Shown one piece after another: positions 19,366 to 27,691 of a stretch of DNA of 64,000 nt (the stretch's first letter is position 1; each line of letters begins with the position of its first letter). A program made the position numbers and the translations under genes. The notes under the pieces are model-generated. The model ran no database searches and was not told the DNA's origin. It saw nothing but the letters and a program-made list of their open reading frames with translations. The DNA is taken from contig PHTZ01000001.1 of NCBI GenBank assembly GCA_002813285.1, positions 642,501 through 706,500 of the forward strand. Reading direction: 5' to 3'. The stretch is from Flavobacteriaceae bacterium MAR_2009_75. GTDB lineage: Bacteria > Bacteroidota > Bacteroidia > Flavobacteriales > Flavobacteriaceae.

Positions 19366-20448
19366 CTATCTTTTGGCTTTTTGCAAGAGAATCACGGCAA
19401 GCAACCCAAAGAAAAGATTGGGCACCAGAACAGCCAATAAGGGGGAGAACCCCGCCTGTTCGGCCAAAGTGCCGAATACCTTATCGAAAAACACAAAAAC
19501 AAAGGCTACCAAAATACCAAAGGCCAAGTTTACCCCCATACCCCCTCTTCGCTTGACAGATGATACGGCTACGGCAATCAATGTCAGTATGAATGCGGTT
19601 ATTGGCAAGGCCCAGCGCTTGTATTTCACCAACACATAGGCATTAATGTTAGATGCCCCTTTCGCTTTCTGGTCTTTAATAAAATTGTTGAGTTCAAAAA
19701 TGTTCTTGGTTTCTGCAACATAAGAAACCGGAGTAAGGTCTCCTATTTCGAAAGTAAACAAGGTATCTAGTCGTCGCTTCGTTTCAACTAAGGCAGTGTC
19801 TCTTAAAAGCTTTCTTTTTTTATAAGTGGTAAGCCGATAAAGGCTATCTTTTTCTACCCATCTTATGTTAGCGGCAGATATCTTGAATTTCAATTGGTTT
19901 TCTTCATCAAACCGCTCAAAAGTGAAGTTATAGCCTATTTGTCTAGCAGGATCAAAGCTGCTTACATAGATGAAGTCGGTTTCGTTCAGTTGGGTGAAAA
20001 TGTTATTCGTTACCCGGTCTTGCTTCCCCTTCTTTAAATATTTGAATTTAAATTCGTTAAAACCTTTACTGGCAGGTGGCACTATGAACATGCCCATAAC
20101 GAACATTACAACGGCAATTATTGAGGCCCCGATAAGATAAGGTCTCAAAAAACGATTATAAGACACCCCAGAACTCAAAATCGCCACAATTTCAGTATTA
20201 CTGGCCAATTTCGAAGTGAAAAATATAATGGATAAAAACAAGAATATAGGAAACAATAGACTACCAATGTAAATGGTAAAATTGCCAAAGTAAATCAGCA
20301 CCTCTGCCGTAGTGGCATCACTGGCCTGTATCTTACCGATTTGTTCGGCCATATGGGCCATGATACCTATAGGAATGAACAAAAGAATCATCACTGCAAA
20401 AGTGATGAGATACCTTTTAAGTATGTATTTATCGAGTATCGCTAACAC
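19366..20448 (-). CDS. LptF/LptG family permease (YjgP/YjgQ)
   Basis: A 360-residue inner-membrane permease. Three N-terminal membrane helices, a periplasmic beta-jellyroll-like region (about 130-265) and three C-terminal helices match LptF/LptG, the pair that with LptB extracts lipopolysaccharide for transport to the outer membrane. The start is GTG (20448-20446), whose G is also the last base of the tgt stop (TAGTG), indicating translational coupling. I do not choose between LptF and LptG. Confidence 0.88.
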   Translation of the reverse strand: MLAILDKYILKRYLITFAVMILLFIPIGIMAHMAEQIGKIQASDATTAEVLIYFGNFTIYIGSLLFPIFLFLSIIFFTSKLASNTEIVAILSSGVSYNRFLRPYLIGASIIAVVMFVMGMFIVPPASKGFNEFKFKYLKKGKQDRVTNNIFTQLNETDFIYVSSFDPARQIGYNFTFERFDEENQLKFKISAANIRWVEKDSLYRLTTYKKRKLLRDTALVETKRRLDTLFTFEIGDLTPVSYVAETKNIFELNNFIKDQKAKGASNINAYVLVKYKRWALPITAFILTLIAVAVSSVKRRGGMGVNLAFGILVAFVFVFFDKVFGTLAEQAGFSPLLAVLVPNLFFGLLAVILLQKAKR

Positions 20449-21578
20449 TACAACCTTTTATCCATTTGTTTTACCATACGGTCTTTCCATTCTACAAAAT
20501 CCCCCTCTAAAATATGCTTTCTAGCCTCACGTACCAACCACATATAAAAACCCAGATTATGAATGGTCGCGATCTGTTTGCCCAAATATTCGTTCGCAGC
20601 GAACAAATGTCTAAGGTAAGCTTTTGAATACTCGATATCGACATAGGTAATGCCCATTTCATCGATGGGTGAAAAATCGTCTTCCCACTTTTTATTCTTA
20701 ATGTTTATAGTTCCGTTGGCCGTAAACAACATTCCGTTTCTGGCATTTCGAGTAGGCATCACACAATCGAACATATCGATGCCTAAGGCTATATTCTCTA
20801 AAATATTTATAGGTGTACCTACACCCATCAAGTATCTAGGTTTATCTTCAGGTAAAATCTCACACACCACTTCGGTCATCGCATACATTTCTTCTGCAGG
20901 CTCACCTACCGACAACCCACCTATTGCATTGCCTTCGGCACCTACACCAGCAATATATTCTGCGGAACGCTTACGTAAATCGGTATAGGTAGAACCCTGA
21001 ACTATAGGAAAAAAAGTTTGGGCATAGTCATACTCGAAAGGAGTCTTTTCTAAATGTGAAATGCACCGTTCTAACCAACGGTGGGTCATATGCATTGAGC
21101 GCTCAGCGTATTTGTAATCACAGGGGTACGGTGTACATTCATCAAATGCCATAATAATATCGGCGCCGATAACACGCTGTATTTCCATTACCCGTTCAGG
21201 AGTGAACAAATGTACAGAACCATCGATATGAGATTTGAACTTGACCCCTTCTTCCTTTATTTTTCGATTTCCGGATAGAGAGTAAACTTGGTAGCCTCCG
21301 CTATCGGTAAGTATATTTCGATCCCAACCCATAAACTTATGCAAGCCACCGGCCTTTTTCAAAATATCGATTTTGGGCCTTAGGAACAAGTGATAGGTAT
21401 TGCCCAGAATAATATCAGGATTGATATCTTCTTTCAACTCGCGCTGATGTACGCTTTTTACCGAAGCAACGGTACCCACGGGCATGAAAATCGGAGTTTC
21501 TATTTTGCCGTGATCGGTAACCATGGTACCTGCACGTGCCTTACTTTTGGGATCTGTATGATGTAGTGTAAATTTCAA
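20448..21578 (-). CDS. tgt: tRNA-guanine transglycosylase
   Basis: It exchanges guanine-34 for preQ1 in tRNAs with GUN anticodons, a step of queuosine synthesis. The 376-residue product shows FTLHHTDPKSKARAG, TPIFMPVGTVASVK, the nucleophile region MPTRNARNGMLF and GGLSVGEPAEEMY. The zinc-binding C-terminal part is degenerate compared with the usual CxCxxC pattern; I see no such triplet here. The TTG start at 21578 is preferred over an ATG at 21608 because homologues begin (M)KFTL and because TATCTTTG, a promoter motif, lies within the first codons of the longer form. Confidence 0.9.
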   Translation of the reverse strand: MKFTLHHTDPKSKARAGTMVTDHGKIETPIFMPVGTVASVKSVHQRELKEDINPDIILGNTYHLFLRPKIDILKKAGGLHKFMGWDRNILTDSGGYQVYSLSGNRKIKEEGVKFKSHIDGSVHLFTPERVMEIQRVIGADIIMAFDECTPYPCDYKYAERSMHMTHRWLERCISHLEKTPFEYDYAQTFFPIVQGSTYTDLRKRSAEYIAGVGAEGNAIGGLSVGEPAEEMYAMTEVVCEILPEDKPRYLMGVGTPINILENIALGIDMFDCVMPTRNARNGMLFTANGTINIKNKKWEDDFSPIDEMGITYVDIEYSKAYLRHLFAANEYLGKQIATIHNLGFYMWLVREARKHILEGDFVEWKDRMVKQMDKRL

Positions 21579-21595
21579 ACTAAAAATTATGCCCG

Positions 21596-21603
21596 CAAAG
21601 ATA
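21596..21603 (-). promoter_or_regulatory. Promoter -7 element upstream of tgt
   Basis: TATCTTTG on the minus strand matches TAnnTTTG and would start RNA near 21589, just upstream of the TTG start codon at 21578. The nearest TTG upstream has a spacing of only 15 bp, so the -33 element is doubtful. Confidence 0.45.
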
Positions 21604-21744
21604 ATCATCTCATATGCACAAAAGCCTTAACGAAAAAATAAAGTTCGCAGACATCGATTGTTCGATTCTCAATTACGTAGCGTGGCCACAAGCATTTACA
21701 TCTTAAATTTTCACAAAAAGAATCAAAAATAATTTAGGTGCAAC

Positions 21745-21775
21745 TTGTAAAGCCAAAAGATTGCGATTACATTTG
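21745..21775 (+). promoter_or_regulatory. Promoter of the transketolase genes
   Basis: TTG (21745-21747), 20 bp and TACATTTG (21768-21775) match the Bacteroidota consensus fully. The ATG follows 28 bp after the -7 element. Confidence 0.8.
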
Positions 21776-21802
21776 AAATCTACTATAAATGAACGTCTAA
21801 AA

Positions 21803-22648
21803 ATGGCTAAACTTGAACAATTACAGGATATCGTGGTACAAACCAGAAGAGATATCTTACGCATGGTACATAATGTAAATTCAGGGCATCCCGGAGGTTC
21901 TTTGGGCTGTACCGAATTTCTTGTCACTCTCTATAACGAAGTGATGGAAGTTAAAGAAGATTTTAATATGGATGGAGAAGGCGAAGATCTTTTCTTTTTA
22001 TCCAACGGACATATATCACCCGTTTTTTATAGCGTGCTTGCTAGAAAAGGCTATTTTCCTATTGAGGAACTCGGTACTTTTCGTTTGATCGATTCGCGAC
22101 TACAAGGCCACCCTACAACACATGAAGGTCTACCAGGCATTCGAGTGGCTTCTGGATCATTAGGTCAAGGTATGTCAGTCGGTATAGGTGCTGCATTGGC
22201 CAAAAAATTGAACGGTGACAATCATTTGGTGTATACCTTACATGGTGATGGCGAGCTTCAAGAAGGCCAGAATTGGGAAGCTATCATGTATGCTGCAGGT
22301 AATAAAGTGGATAATCTTATTGCTACCGTAGATAGAAACGGTCAACAAATCGATGGCCCTACCAATGAAGTTCTTCCGCTTGGTGATTTGACCAAAAAAT
22401 TTGAAGCTTTTGGTTGGGATGTTATTGAAATAAGCGAAGGTAACGACCTAAATGCTATTATTGCAGGTCTCGAGGAAGCAAAAAGCAGAACCGGAAAAGG
22501 CAAGCCGGTATGTATAATGCTCGATACGGTTATGGGCAACGGTGTAGACTTTATGATGTATACACATGCATGGCACGGTAAAGCCCCTAACGATGAGCAG
22601 TTAGAAACTGCCCTATCTCAAAATCCGGAAACTTTAGGCGACTATTAA
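21803..22648 (+). CDS. Transketolase, N-terminal (thiamine-binding) subunit
   Basis: A 281-residue protein corresponding to the first half of transketolase, which transfers two-carbon ketol units in the pentose phosphate pathway. The thiamine diphosphate motif GDGELQEGQNWEA and the conserved SGHPGGSLG and ASGSLGQGMSVGIG segments are present. The ATG at 21803 (MAKLEQLQDI) follows a full promoter; upstream codons overlap that promoter. The other half is the next gene. Split transketolases of this type occur in Bacteroidota and archaea, so this is not a broken gene. Confidence 0.95.
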   Translation: MAKLEQLQDIVVQTRRDILRMVHNVNSGHPGGSLGCTEFLVTLYNEVMEVKEDFNMDGEGEDLFFLSNGHISPVFYSVLARKGYFPIEELGTFRLIDSRLQGHPTTHEGLPGIRVASGSLGQGMSVGIGAALAKKLNGDNHLVYTLHGDGELQEGQNWEAIMYAAGNKVDNLIATVDRNGQQIDGPTNEVLPLGDLTKKFEAFGWDVIEISEGNDLNAIIAGLEEAKSRTGKGKPVCIMLDTVMGNGVDFMMYTHAWHGKAPNDEQLETALSQNPETLGDY

Positions 22649-22738
22649 TAGCCCATCAGAGCTTTAGGATAAATCAAATTGAAATTCAGAGTTAATTAAA
22701 AAAATCAATTCCCGAAAAGAGGGAGTTTCGGCAACAAT

Positions 22739-23692
22739 ATGAAAAAATATACAGATCAAGGTAAGAACGATACGAGAAGCGGTTACGGTGCGGCCATGAC
22801 CGAATTGGGCAGAACTAACCCCAATGTTGTAGCCCTATGTGCCGACTTGGTAGGTTCATTGAAAATTCAACCTTTTATAGATGAAAATCCGGAGCGATTT
22901 TTTCAAATCGGTATTGCCGAAGCAAATATGATGGGTATCGCCGCCGGTCTGACCATCGGGGGTAAAATACCTTTCGCCAGTACATTCGCGAACTTTGCCA
23001 CAGGTCGAGTTTATGACCAAATTCGCCAATCTATCGCTTACTCTGACAAGAACGTTAAAATCTGTGCTTCGCATGCGGGAATCACCTTGGGTGAAGATGG
23101 TGCAACACACCAGATTCTTGAAGATATAGGTCTTATGAAAATGCTACCGGGCATGACCGTAATCAATCCCTGTGATTATAACCAAACAAAGGCCGCTACA
23201 CTAGCTATTGCTGATTATGAGGGCCCAGTATATTTACGTTTTGGTCGACCTAAAGTCGCCAACTTCACTCCTGAAGACCAAAAATTCGAAATAGGAAAAG
23301 CCCTAATGTTGAGCGAAGGTAGCGATGTAACGATTATTGCGACCGGTCATTTAGTCTGGGAAGCCTTAAAGGCTGCCGAAAGCTTAGAAGAACAAGGTGT
23401 ATCTGCAGAGGTAATCAATATTCACACCATCAAGCCCTTAGATGAAGAAGCTGTGTTAAAGTCCGTTAAAAAAACGGGCTGTGTGGTTACTTGTGAAGAG
23501 CATAATTATTTAGGCGGATTGGGCGAAAGTATAGCCAGAGTGCTTGCAAATCAGCACCCTACACCCCAAGAGTTTATCGCCACACAAGATACGTTTGGCG
23601 AAAGTGGCACGCCTGAACAGTTGATGGACAAGTATGGTCTAAATAATAAAGCTATCGAAAGTGCCGTTTTAAAGGTGATGAAAAGAAAGTGA
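22739..23692 (+). CDS. Transketolase, C-terminal subunit
   Basis: A 317-residue protein equal to the second half of transketolase: the pyrimidine-binding domain (ALCADLVGSLKIQPF and GIAEANMMGIAAGL, with the catalytic glutamate region) and the C-terminal domain. ICASHAGITLGEDGATHQ is a typical segment. It follows the partner gene after 90 bp and would form a heteromer with it. Confidence 0.95.
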   Translation: MKKYTDQGKNDTRSGYGAAMTELGRTNPNVVALCADLVGSLKIQPFIDENPERFFQIGIAEANMMGIAAGLTIGGKIPFASTFANFATGRVYDQIRQSIAYSDKNVKICASHAGITLGEDGATHQILEDIGLMKMLPGMTVINPCDYNQTKAATLAIADYEGPVYLRFGRPKVANFTPEDQKFEIGKALMLSEGSDVTIIATGHLVWEALKAAESLEEQGVSAEVINIHTIKPLDEEAVLKSVKKTGCVVTCEEHNYLGGLGESIARVLANQHPTPQEFIATQDTFGESGTPEQLMDKYGLNNKAIESAVLKVMKRK

Positions 23693-23741
23693 TAGTGGTA
23701 TCGTTTTTGATACGCTATTCACGGTATTTAAAACGAGAACT

Positions 23742-24332
23742 ATGAAAAAAACACTTCTTACAGCAGTTTTTGCTATGTTAAACATTGCTGCATTTTCACA
23801 AAGCGATTCTGGAATCGGCATCAAGGCCGGACTTAACTACAGTGCCAACGGTGATTACTTTGAATCTATCGGTGATGCTGCAAGAGAACCGGATAGAAAT
23901 GTCGGCTATCACTTCGGGCTATATGGTAGAGTTGGTGTCAGCCGAATCTATTTTAGACCAGAACTGATATATACCAAAACGAAGTCAGATTATCAAGGTG
24001 ATAAGTTTGACATTAGCAAACTTGACGCCCCCATGCTAGTGGGCGTAAAAGTAATCGGACCGTTACATGTTTTTGCAGGGCCCGCATTTCAATATATTCT
24101 TGATACTGAATTTGATGGTATCGGCATCAACGATATTGAAAATGACTTTAGCGTAGGTGCCAATATAGGTGCCGGTCTTAATTTCGGTAAACTGGGTATT
24201 GATATTCGTTACGAAAGAGGTTTCAATGATAATGAAGCCACTTTTATCAATGATAATATTACAACCCTCGGCCCTAGTAGGGTTGATGCCAGACCTGATC
24301 AGTTAATCGTTAGCTTATCGCTTAAGATATAG
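23742..24332 (+). CDS. Outer-membrane beta-barrel protein (PorT-like)
   Basis: A 196-residue protein with signal peptide (MKKTLLTAVFAMLNIAAFSQ) and alternating-residue beta strands such as GIGIKAGLNYSANGD, VGYHFGLYGRVGV, LHVFAGPAFQYIL and LGIDIRYERGF. The C-terminus SLSLKI resembles a barrel-closing strand. This suits the small PorT/OmpW-like barrels common in Bacteroidota. The ligand or function is unknown. It lies 49 bp after the transketolase gene and is followed by a terminator. Confidence 0.82.
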   Translation: MKKTLLTAVFAMLNIAAFSQSDSGIGIKAGLNYSANGDYFESIGDAAREPDRNVGYHFGLYGRVGVSRIYFRPELIYTKTKSDYQGDKFDISKLDAPMLVGVKVIGPLHVFAGPAFQYILDTEFDGIGINDIENDFSVGANIGAGLNFGKLGIDIRYERGFNDNEATFINDNITTLGPSRVDARPDQLIVSLSLKI

Positions 24333-24356
24333 AAATCTCCACATAATATATATCAA

Positions 24357-24390
24357 CAAAAAAACCAGACCGTTAAGTCTGGTTTTTTTA
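24357..24390 (+). terminator. Intrinsic terminator, probably bidirectional
   Basis: An 8-bp stem AACCAGAC/GTCTGGTT with a six-base loop, an A run before and seven T residues after. It separates the barrel gene from the convergent FKBP gene. Confidence 0.9.
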
Positions 24391-24414
24391 TTATAACTTC
24401 AAAATAACTTAATC

Positions 24415-25269
24415 TTAATTTGTATCTGAATCCAGGTAATCGACAAGGCCATCTTCATCAGCATCGTCATTATAAAGATACCCATCACCGTTAGTATCTT
24501 CATCAATTGATAATTTACCATCTCCATCATGATCCGTCTCATTCTCTACAGCCAGTAAGTACATTTTAAATATCATCGGGCTATACGCTTCAATTATTGA
24601 TTGGGTGCTATTATAATACCCCAAACCAGAAGGGAAGATTACAAATCCTACCCCATAATCTTCTACATCATATGTTCCATCAGAATTATCGACAGGCGGC
24701 AGGCCGCCTTTGAACAATTTCATGCCCTCAGCGAACCCTCTCGCTGGAGTACCTGAGAAAGTTGATGTAGCCGGTGTTTGCAATGTAGGTAGATTGAACC
24801 ATTGAGGTGAATTTTCTCTACTATTATCAAAAATATCTCCAGATAACAATTGTCCTTCATATCTAGCAAAAGCAGAGTCAGCTACGGTCAATGTTTCACC
24901 TTTACCTTCCCGTGCTATAACGTAGTAAAGTTTATGGGCAACAGTTTCATCTTCACCCTCAATAAAGAAATGACTTGATGGTACATCAACTTCTATAGTT
25001 TCCACAAACTCGCTCAAAGGTCTGATATTTGTTGTATCACCTTCAGGTATTTCCATCAAATCGATTTTATAATCAAAATCATCCGTTGGGTTGTCAAACT
25101 CTTCATAATTGTAGTAATGGGTACTAAGGTACTCTTGAATTTCAGCCTCGTCTTCAACCAAAACTTCACTAAGTGGCCTGGCAGGTTCTATGGTAACCCC
25201 AGCATCGTCATCATCGCTACACGAGCATATTACACTTGCAAAGGCTAAAAGAACTACAAATCGGTTCAT
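24415..25269 (-). CDS. FKBP-type peptidyl-prolyl isomerase lipoprotein with calcium-binding-like tail
   Basis: A 284-residue lipoprotein: the hydrophobic leader ends in a lipobox (SVICSCSDDDD). The middle part (about 110-225) is FKBP-like, with YYVIAREGKGETLTVADSA, YEGQLLSGDIFDNSRE and GFAEGMKLFKGG. The last 40 residues hold repeated acidic loops (DHDGDGKLSIDEDTNGDG, then DADEDGLVDYLDSD) like EF-hand or thrombospondin type 3 calcium sites. It probably assists folding of exported proteins. The second ATG (25269) is chosen because it gives a compact lipoprotein signal; the first is two codons upstream. Confidence 0.85.
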   Translation of the reverse strand: MNRFVVLLAFASVICSCSDDDDAGVTIEPARPLSEVLVEDEAEIQEYLSTHYYNYEEFDNPTDDFDYKIDLMEIPEGDTTNIRPLSEFVETIEVDVPSSHFFIEGEDETVAHKLYYVIAREGKGETLTVADSAFARYEGQLLSGDIFDNSRENSPQWFNLPTLQTPATSTFSGTPARGFAEGMKLFKGGLPPVDNSDGTYDVEDYGVGFVIFPSGLGYYNSTQSIIEAYSPMIFKMYLLAVENETDHDGDGKLSIDEDTNGDGYLYNDDADEDGLVDYLDSDTN

Positions 25270-25313
25270 TATCATCTATCTGTCTTTAAGGGCGGCAAGA
25301 TACAATTTTCCCC

Positions 25314-25321
25314 TATTTTTG
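25314..25321 (+). promoter_or_regulatory. Promoter -7 element of hslR
   Basis: TATTTTTG matches TAnnTTTG 31 bp upstream of the ATG. No TTG is at the right distance upstream. Confidence 0.4.
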
Positions 25322-25352
25322 CGGAAGCACTTAACAAAGATTTTTAATAGTT

Positions 25353-25754
25353 ATGCGCATTGACAAATACCTTTGGAGCACTAGATATTACAAGACTAGA
25401 AATATCGCCTCTACAGCCTGTAAAAAAGGTCAAGTAAAAGTTAACGACCAAGTTGTAAAACCTTCTCGGGAGGTATACCCTATGGATAAAATTATGTTAC
25501 GTAAAAACCAGATCAATTACCAATTGACGGTCTTAGACGTACCTAAGAACCGCGTGGGGGCTAAACTGGTTGACATATATAGAAAAGACACCACCCCTAA
25601 AGAAGCGTTCGAACACAATGATCTTTTAAAACAAAGCAAAGAATACTATCGTAAAAAAGGAACCGGGCGACCGACCAAAAAAGATCGGCGCGATATCGAA
25701 GATTACCTCGATGACCCTGAAGATGATATCAACCTCGCTTCGAACGATGTTTAA
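25353..25754 (+). CDS. hslR: S4-domain RNA-binding protein, Hsp15 family
   Basis: A 133-residue protein with an N-terminal S4 RNA-binding domain (MRIDKYLWSTRYYKTRNIAS through ACKKGQVKVNDQVVKPSREV). The basic C-terminal tail includes GTGRPTKKDRRD, typical of Hsp15. In E. coli this protein binds stalled 50S subunits carrying nascent chains. The acidic last residues are common in flavobacterial versions. It lies 56 bp upstream of a phosphoribosyltransferase gene that has its own promoter motif. Confidence 0.92.
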   Translation: MRIDKYLWSTRYYKTRNIASTACKKGQVKVNDQVVKPSREVYPMDKIMLRKNQINYQLTVLDVPKNRVGAKLVDIYRKDTTPKEAFEHNDLLKQSKEYYRKKGTGRPTKKDRRDIEDYLDDPEDDINLASNDV

Positions 25755-25783
25755 ATTATTACCCCGTATTAAGGCTTCTTCTT

Positions 25784-25791
25784 TATATTTG
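25784..25791 (+). promoter_or_regulatory. Promoter -7 element of the phosphoribosyltransferase gene
   Basis: TATATTTG matches TAnnTTTG 19 bp upstream of the ATG at 25811. A -33 TTG is not seen. Confidence 0.45.
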
Positions 25792-25810
25792 AAATGTAAA
25801 TCCGTTATTT

Positions 25811-26308
25811 ATGGCCAATCAAATTCTTTCTCATCAGCAAATACAACACAAAATTCAGCGCATTGCCTATCAAATCTATGAAACGAACGTAGCAGAAGAA
25901 GAAATTGTGATTGCCGGTATTGATGGAGACGGACTCAATTTTGCCAAAAAAATTCAGGATGTACTTAAAAAAATTACTGATGCCAAAATAACTCTTTGTA
26001 CGGTTTATATGGATAAGGGCAACCCATTAAAAAGTGGGGTAACAACTTCCCTCACCATAGAGGAGTACCAAAACAAAGCCGTGGTGTTGGTAGATGATGT
26101 ACTCAACTCAGGAACCACTTTGATTTACGGAGTTCATCATTTTCTAAAAACACCATTAAAAAGGCTTAAAACAGCCGTTCTCGTTAATCGAAACCATAAG
26201 AAATATCCTGTAAAGGCTGATTTTAAAGGTATCTCGCTCTCAACCTCACTACAAGAACACGTACATGTAAAATTTCAGGCCAAAAATGACGTGGTCTACT
26301 TAGACTAG
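25811..26308 (+). CDS. Type I phosphoribosyltransferase (PyrR-like)
   Basis: A 165-residue cytoplasmic protein. The PRPP-binding loop VVLVDDVLNSGTTL is clear near residues 95-108, and IAGIDGDGLNFAKKIQ resembles the flexible-loop region of PyrR or hypoxanthine transferases. It may act as uracil or purine phosphoribosyltransferase; the substrate cannot be fixed from sequence. Its last nine bases overlap the 3' end of the convergent shikimate kinase gene. Confidence 0.85.
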   Translation: MANQILSHQQIQHKIQRIAYQIYETNVAEEEIVIAGIDGDGLNFAKKIQDVLKKITDAKITLCTVYMDKGNPLKSGVTTSLTIEEYQNKAVVLVDDVLNSGTTLIYGVHHFLKTPLKRLKTAVLVNRNHKKYPVKADFKGISLSTSLQEHVHVKFQAKNDVVYLD

Positions 26309-26821
26309 CCGAATAATTTCTTCCGCAATTTCTTCAGGGATCTTATTATCACAGCTCAAAGTATGATTTGCCTGATTGTAGTAAGCATTTCTCTCAAAAA
26401 GGTGTTTACCGATGAATTCAGGCAGTTCTGCATCAGGTATGCTCTGTATTAAGGGCCTTACCGCCTTTTCTTTTAAGAGTCGAGCCGTTAGGCCCGGTAT
26501 CGAGACTTTCAAGTGAAAAACATGCTCCGTTGCCTTTAAGATAGTTTCCAGATTTTTACCATAACACGGGGTGCCTCCCCCTGTTGAAAGTACAATTTTA
26601 TCATTTTTATCGAGCACTTCATCTAGGTATTGAAATTCTTTTTTTCGAAAATAGAGTTCTCCGCTATTCTTAAATATTTCCGGAATTTTCATTTGCTCCC
26701 CCTCTTCTATTACATCATCTAAATCAAGAAAAAGAACGTTTAATTTTTCTGCAAGAATTTTACCTACTGTAGATTTTCCACTACCCATATAGCCTAAAAG
26801 CACTATTTTCATCATTTTCAT
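26300..26821 (-). CDS. aroK: Shikimate kinase
   Basis: A 173-residue P-loop kinase phosphorylating shikimate at the 3-hydroxyl in the aromatic amino acid pathway. It has Walker A GYMGSGKSTVG, the shikimate-binding DLDDVIE and FRKKEFQ segments, STGGGTPC and the lid arginine of KAVRPLI. Three start codons are possible (26821, 26815, 26812); the last gives MKIVLLG, closest to homologues, and I keep the first ATG with that caveat. It diverges from tRNA-Lys. Confidence 0.93.
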   Translation of the reverse strand: MKMMKIVLLGYMGSGKSTVGKILAEKLNVLFLDLDDVIEEGEQMKIPEIFKNSGELYFRKKEFQYLDEVLDKNDKIVLSTGGGTPCYGKNLETILKATEHVFHLKVSIPGLTARLLKEKAVRPLIQSIPDAELPEFIGKHLFERNAYYNQANHTLSCDNKIPEEIAEEIIRLV

Positions 26822-26887
26822 TTTGTGTAAAAATCAGGCAATTATGGCTGATTTCAAAAAGAAAATTAAATTTCTCTTCAAAAGTTC

Positions 26888-26917
26888 TTGCCAAATTAAT
26901 TAATGATCTTATATTTG
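26888..26917 (+). promoter_or_regulatory. Promoter of tRNA-Lys
   Basis: TTG (26888-26890), 19 bp and TATATTTG (26910-26917) match the Bacteroidota consensus at both elements. The tRNA begins 33 bp after the -7 element. Confidence 0.85.
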
Positions 26918-26950
26918 CAGCCGCTAAGGCATAAACTTCTAAAGCGATTT

Positions 26951-27023
26951 GACTTGGTAGCTCAGTTGGTAGAGCATCTCCCTTTTAAGGAGAGGGTCCT
27001 GGGTTCGAGCCCCAGCCAAGTCA
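26951..27023 (+). tRNA. tRNA-Lys (anticodon TTT)
   Basis: A complete cloverleaf with acceptor GACTTGG/CCAAGTC, anticodon stem TCTCC/GGAGA with loop CTTTTAA, and T arm CTGGG-TTCGAGC-CCCAG. CCA is not encoded. It has its own promoter and terminator. The gene-poor region downstream could be an integration hotspot, but I saw no duplicated tRNA end or integrase. Confidence 0.97.
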
Positions 27024-27036
27024 CTAAAACAAAAAA

Positions 27037-27072
27037 AACCTTGCTATTCATTGCGAATAGCAAGGTTTTTTC
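27037..27072 (+). terminator. Intrinsic terminator after tRNA-Lys
   Basis: A perfect 13-bp stem (AACCTTGCTATTC/GAATAGCAAGGTT) with a five-base loop is followed by T residues. Confidence 0.92.
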
Positions 27073-27305
27073 GTTTATCGCAATTGTTACGGATTATTAG
27101 ATCAAATCATATGCAATTCGACCATATGAGTAAAGTATCTAGGAACCTTCAACCTATGAAAATATCAACTGGCCTAAATGTAATTTATTTACTTTTATTC
27201 CTATTGAATATATATCTTAAAACGAATCAATATAGATTTATCTAAAAAGAAACAAGGAGGTAACTACAATATCATAATTCAACTTTTGTTCTTACCATGT
27301 TCTAT
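27073..27305. other. Gene-poor intergenic stretch right of tRNA-Lys
   Basis: AT-rich sequence without a plausible gene; a 64-codon plus-strand frame overlaps the terminator and has no protein-like features. It is the left part of a 920-bp interval before the serine hydrolase gene. Confidence 0.4.
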
Positions 27306-27440
27306 CTAACGAGAACTTTTTACTCGCGAACGGTAAGTTTCAAGAGAATGGTCTGTTTTTAATTTTAACTTCGGAAGAAACAAGAGAAAAAGTACGGCCA
27401 GTACAAAGAGAATACTAAAAAATAAGGTGATGATGAGCAT
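27306..27440 (-). CDS. Possible 44-residue single-helix membrane protein
   Basis: An ATG frame of 44 codons. Residues 1-27 form one long hydrophobic helix (MLIITLFFSILFVLAVLFLL and on), followed by a positively charged tail with PKLKLK and SRVKSSR. This follows the positive-inside rule for a small membrane protein with the N-terminus outside. No homologue is recognised and no promoter was found. It could equally be a chance frame in AT-rich DNA, where hydrophobic codons are frequent. Confidence 0.35.
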   Translation of the reverse strand: MLIITLFFSILFVLAVLFLLFLPKLKLKTDHSLETYRSRVKSSR

Positions 27441-27691
27441 TTTTCTGGTGTGGTTGTTTCGTTAGTTGTTTACAGAAGGCTAATTTAAACTAACCTAAGA
27501 CATAGTTTCATTCTAGTCTCGCGAAGTTTTTAAGAAACAACCATATGTTATTAACAATGATTGTTGAAAACGTTGTAGTAAATAGAAATTATGGTGCGAA
27601 TCGAGGTGAAAGAGACATCTATCCAACTGAAATCTAACCCCTTAAGTTAATCTATGAATAGTTAGCTCGACGAAGGCGTGTTTAGGATGCA

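Noticed and set aside
21803-23692. Transketolase broken into two genes by mutation
   Set aside because: Each part has its own start, intact motifs and a 90-bp gap; split transketolases are normal in this phylum.
26951-27072. Attachment site of a mobile element at tRNA-Lys
   Set aside because: No second copy of the tRNA 3' end, no integrase and no flanking repeats were found.
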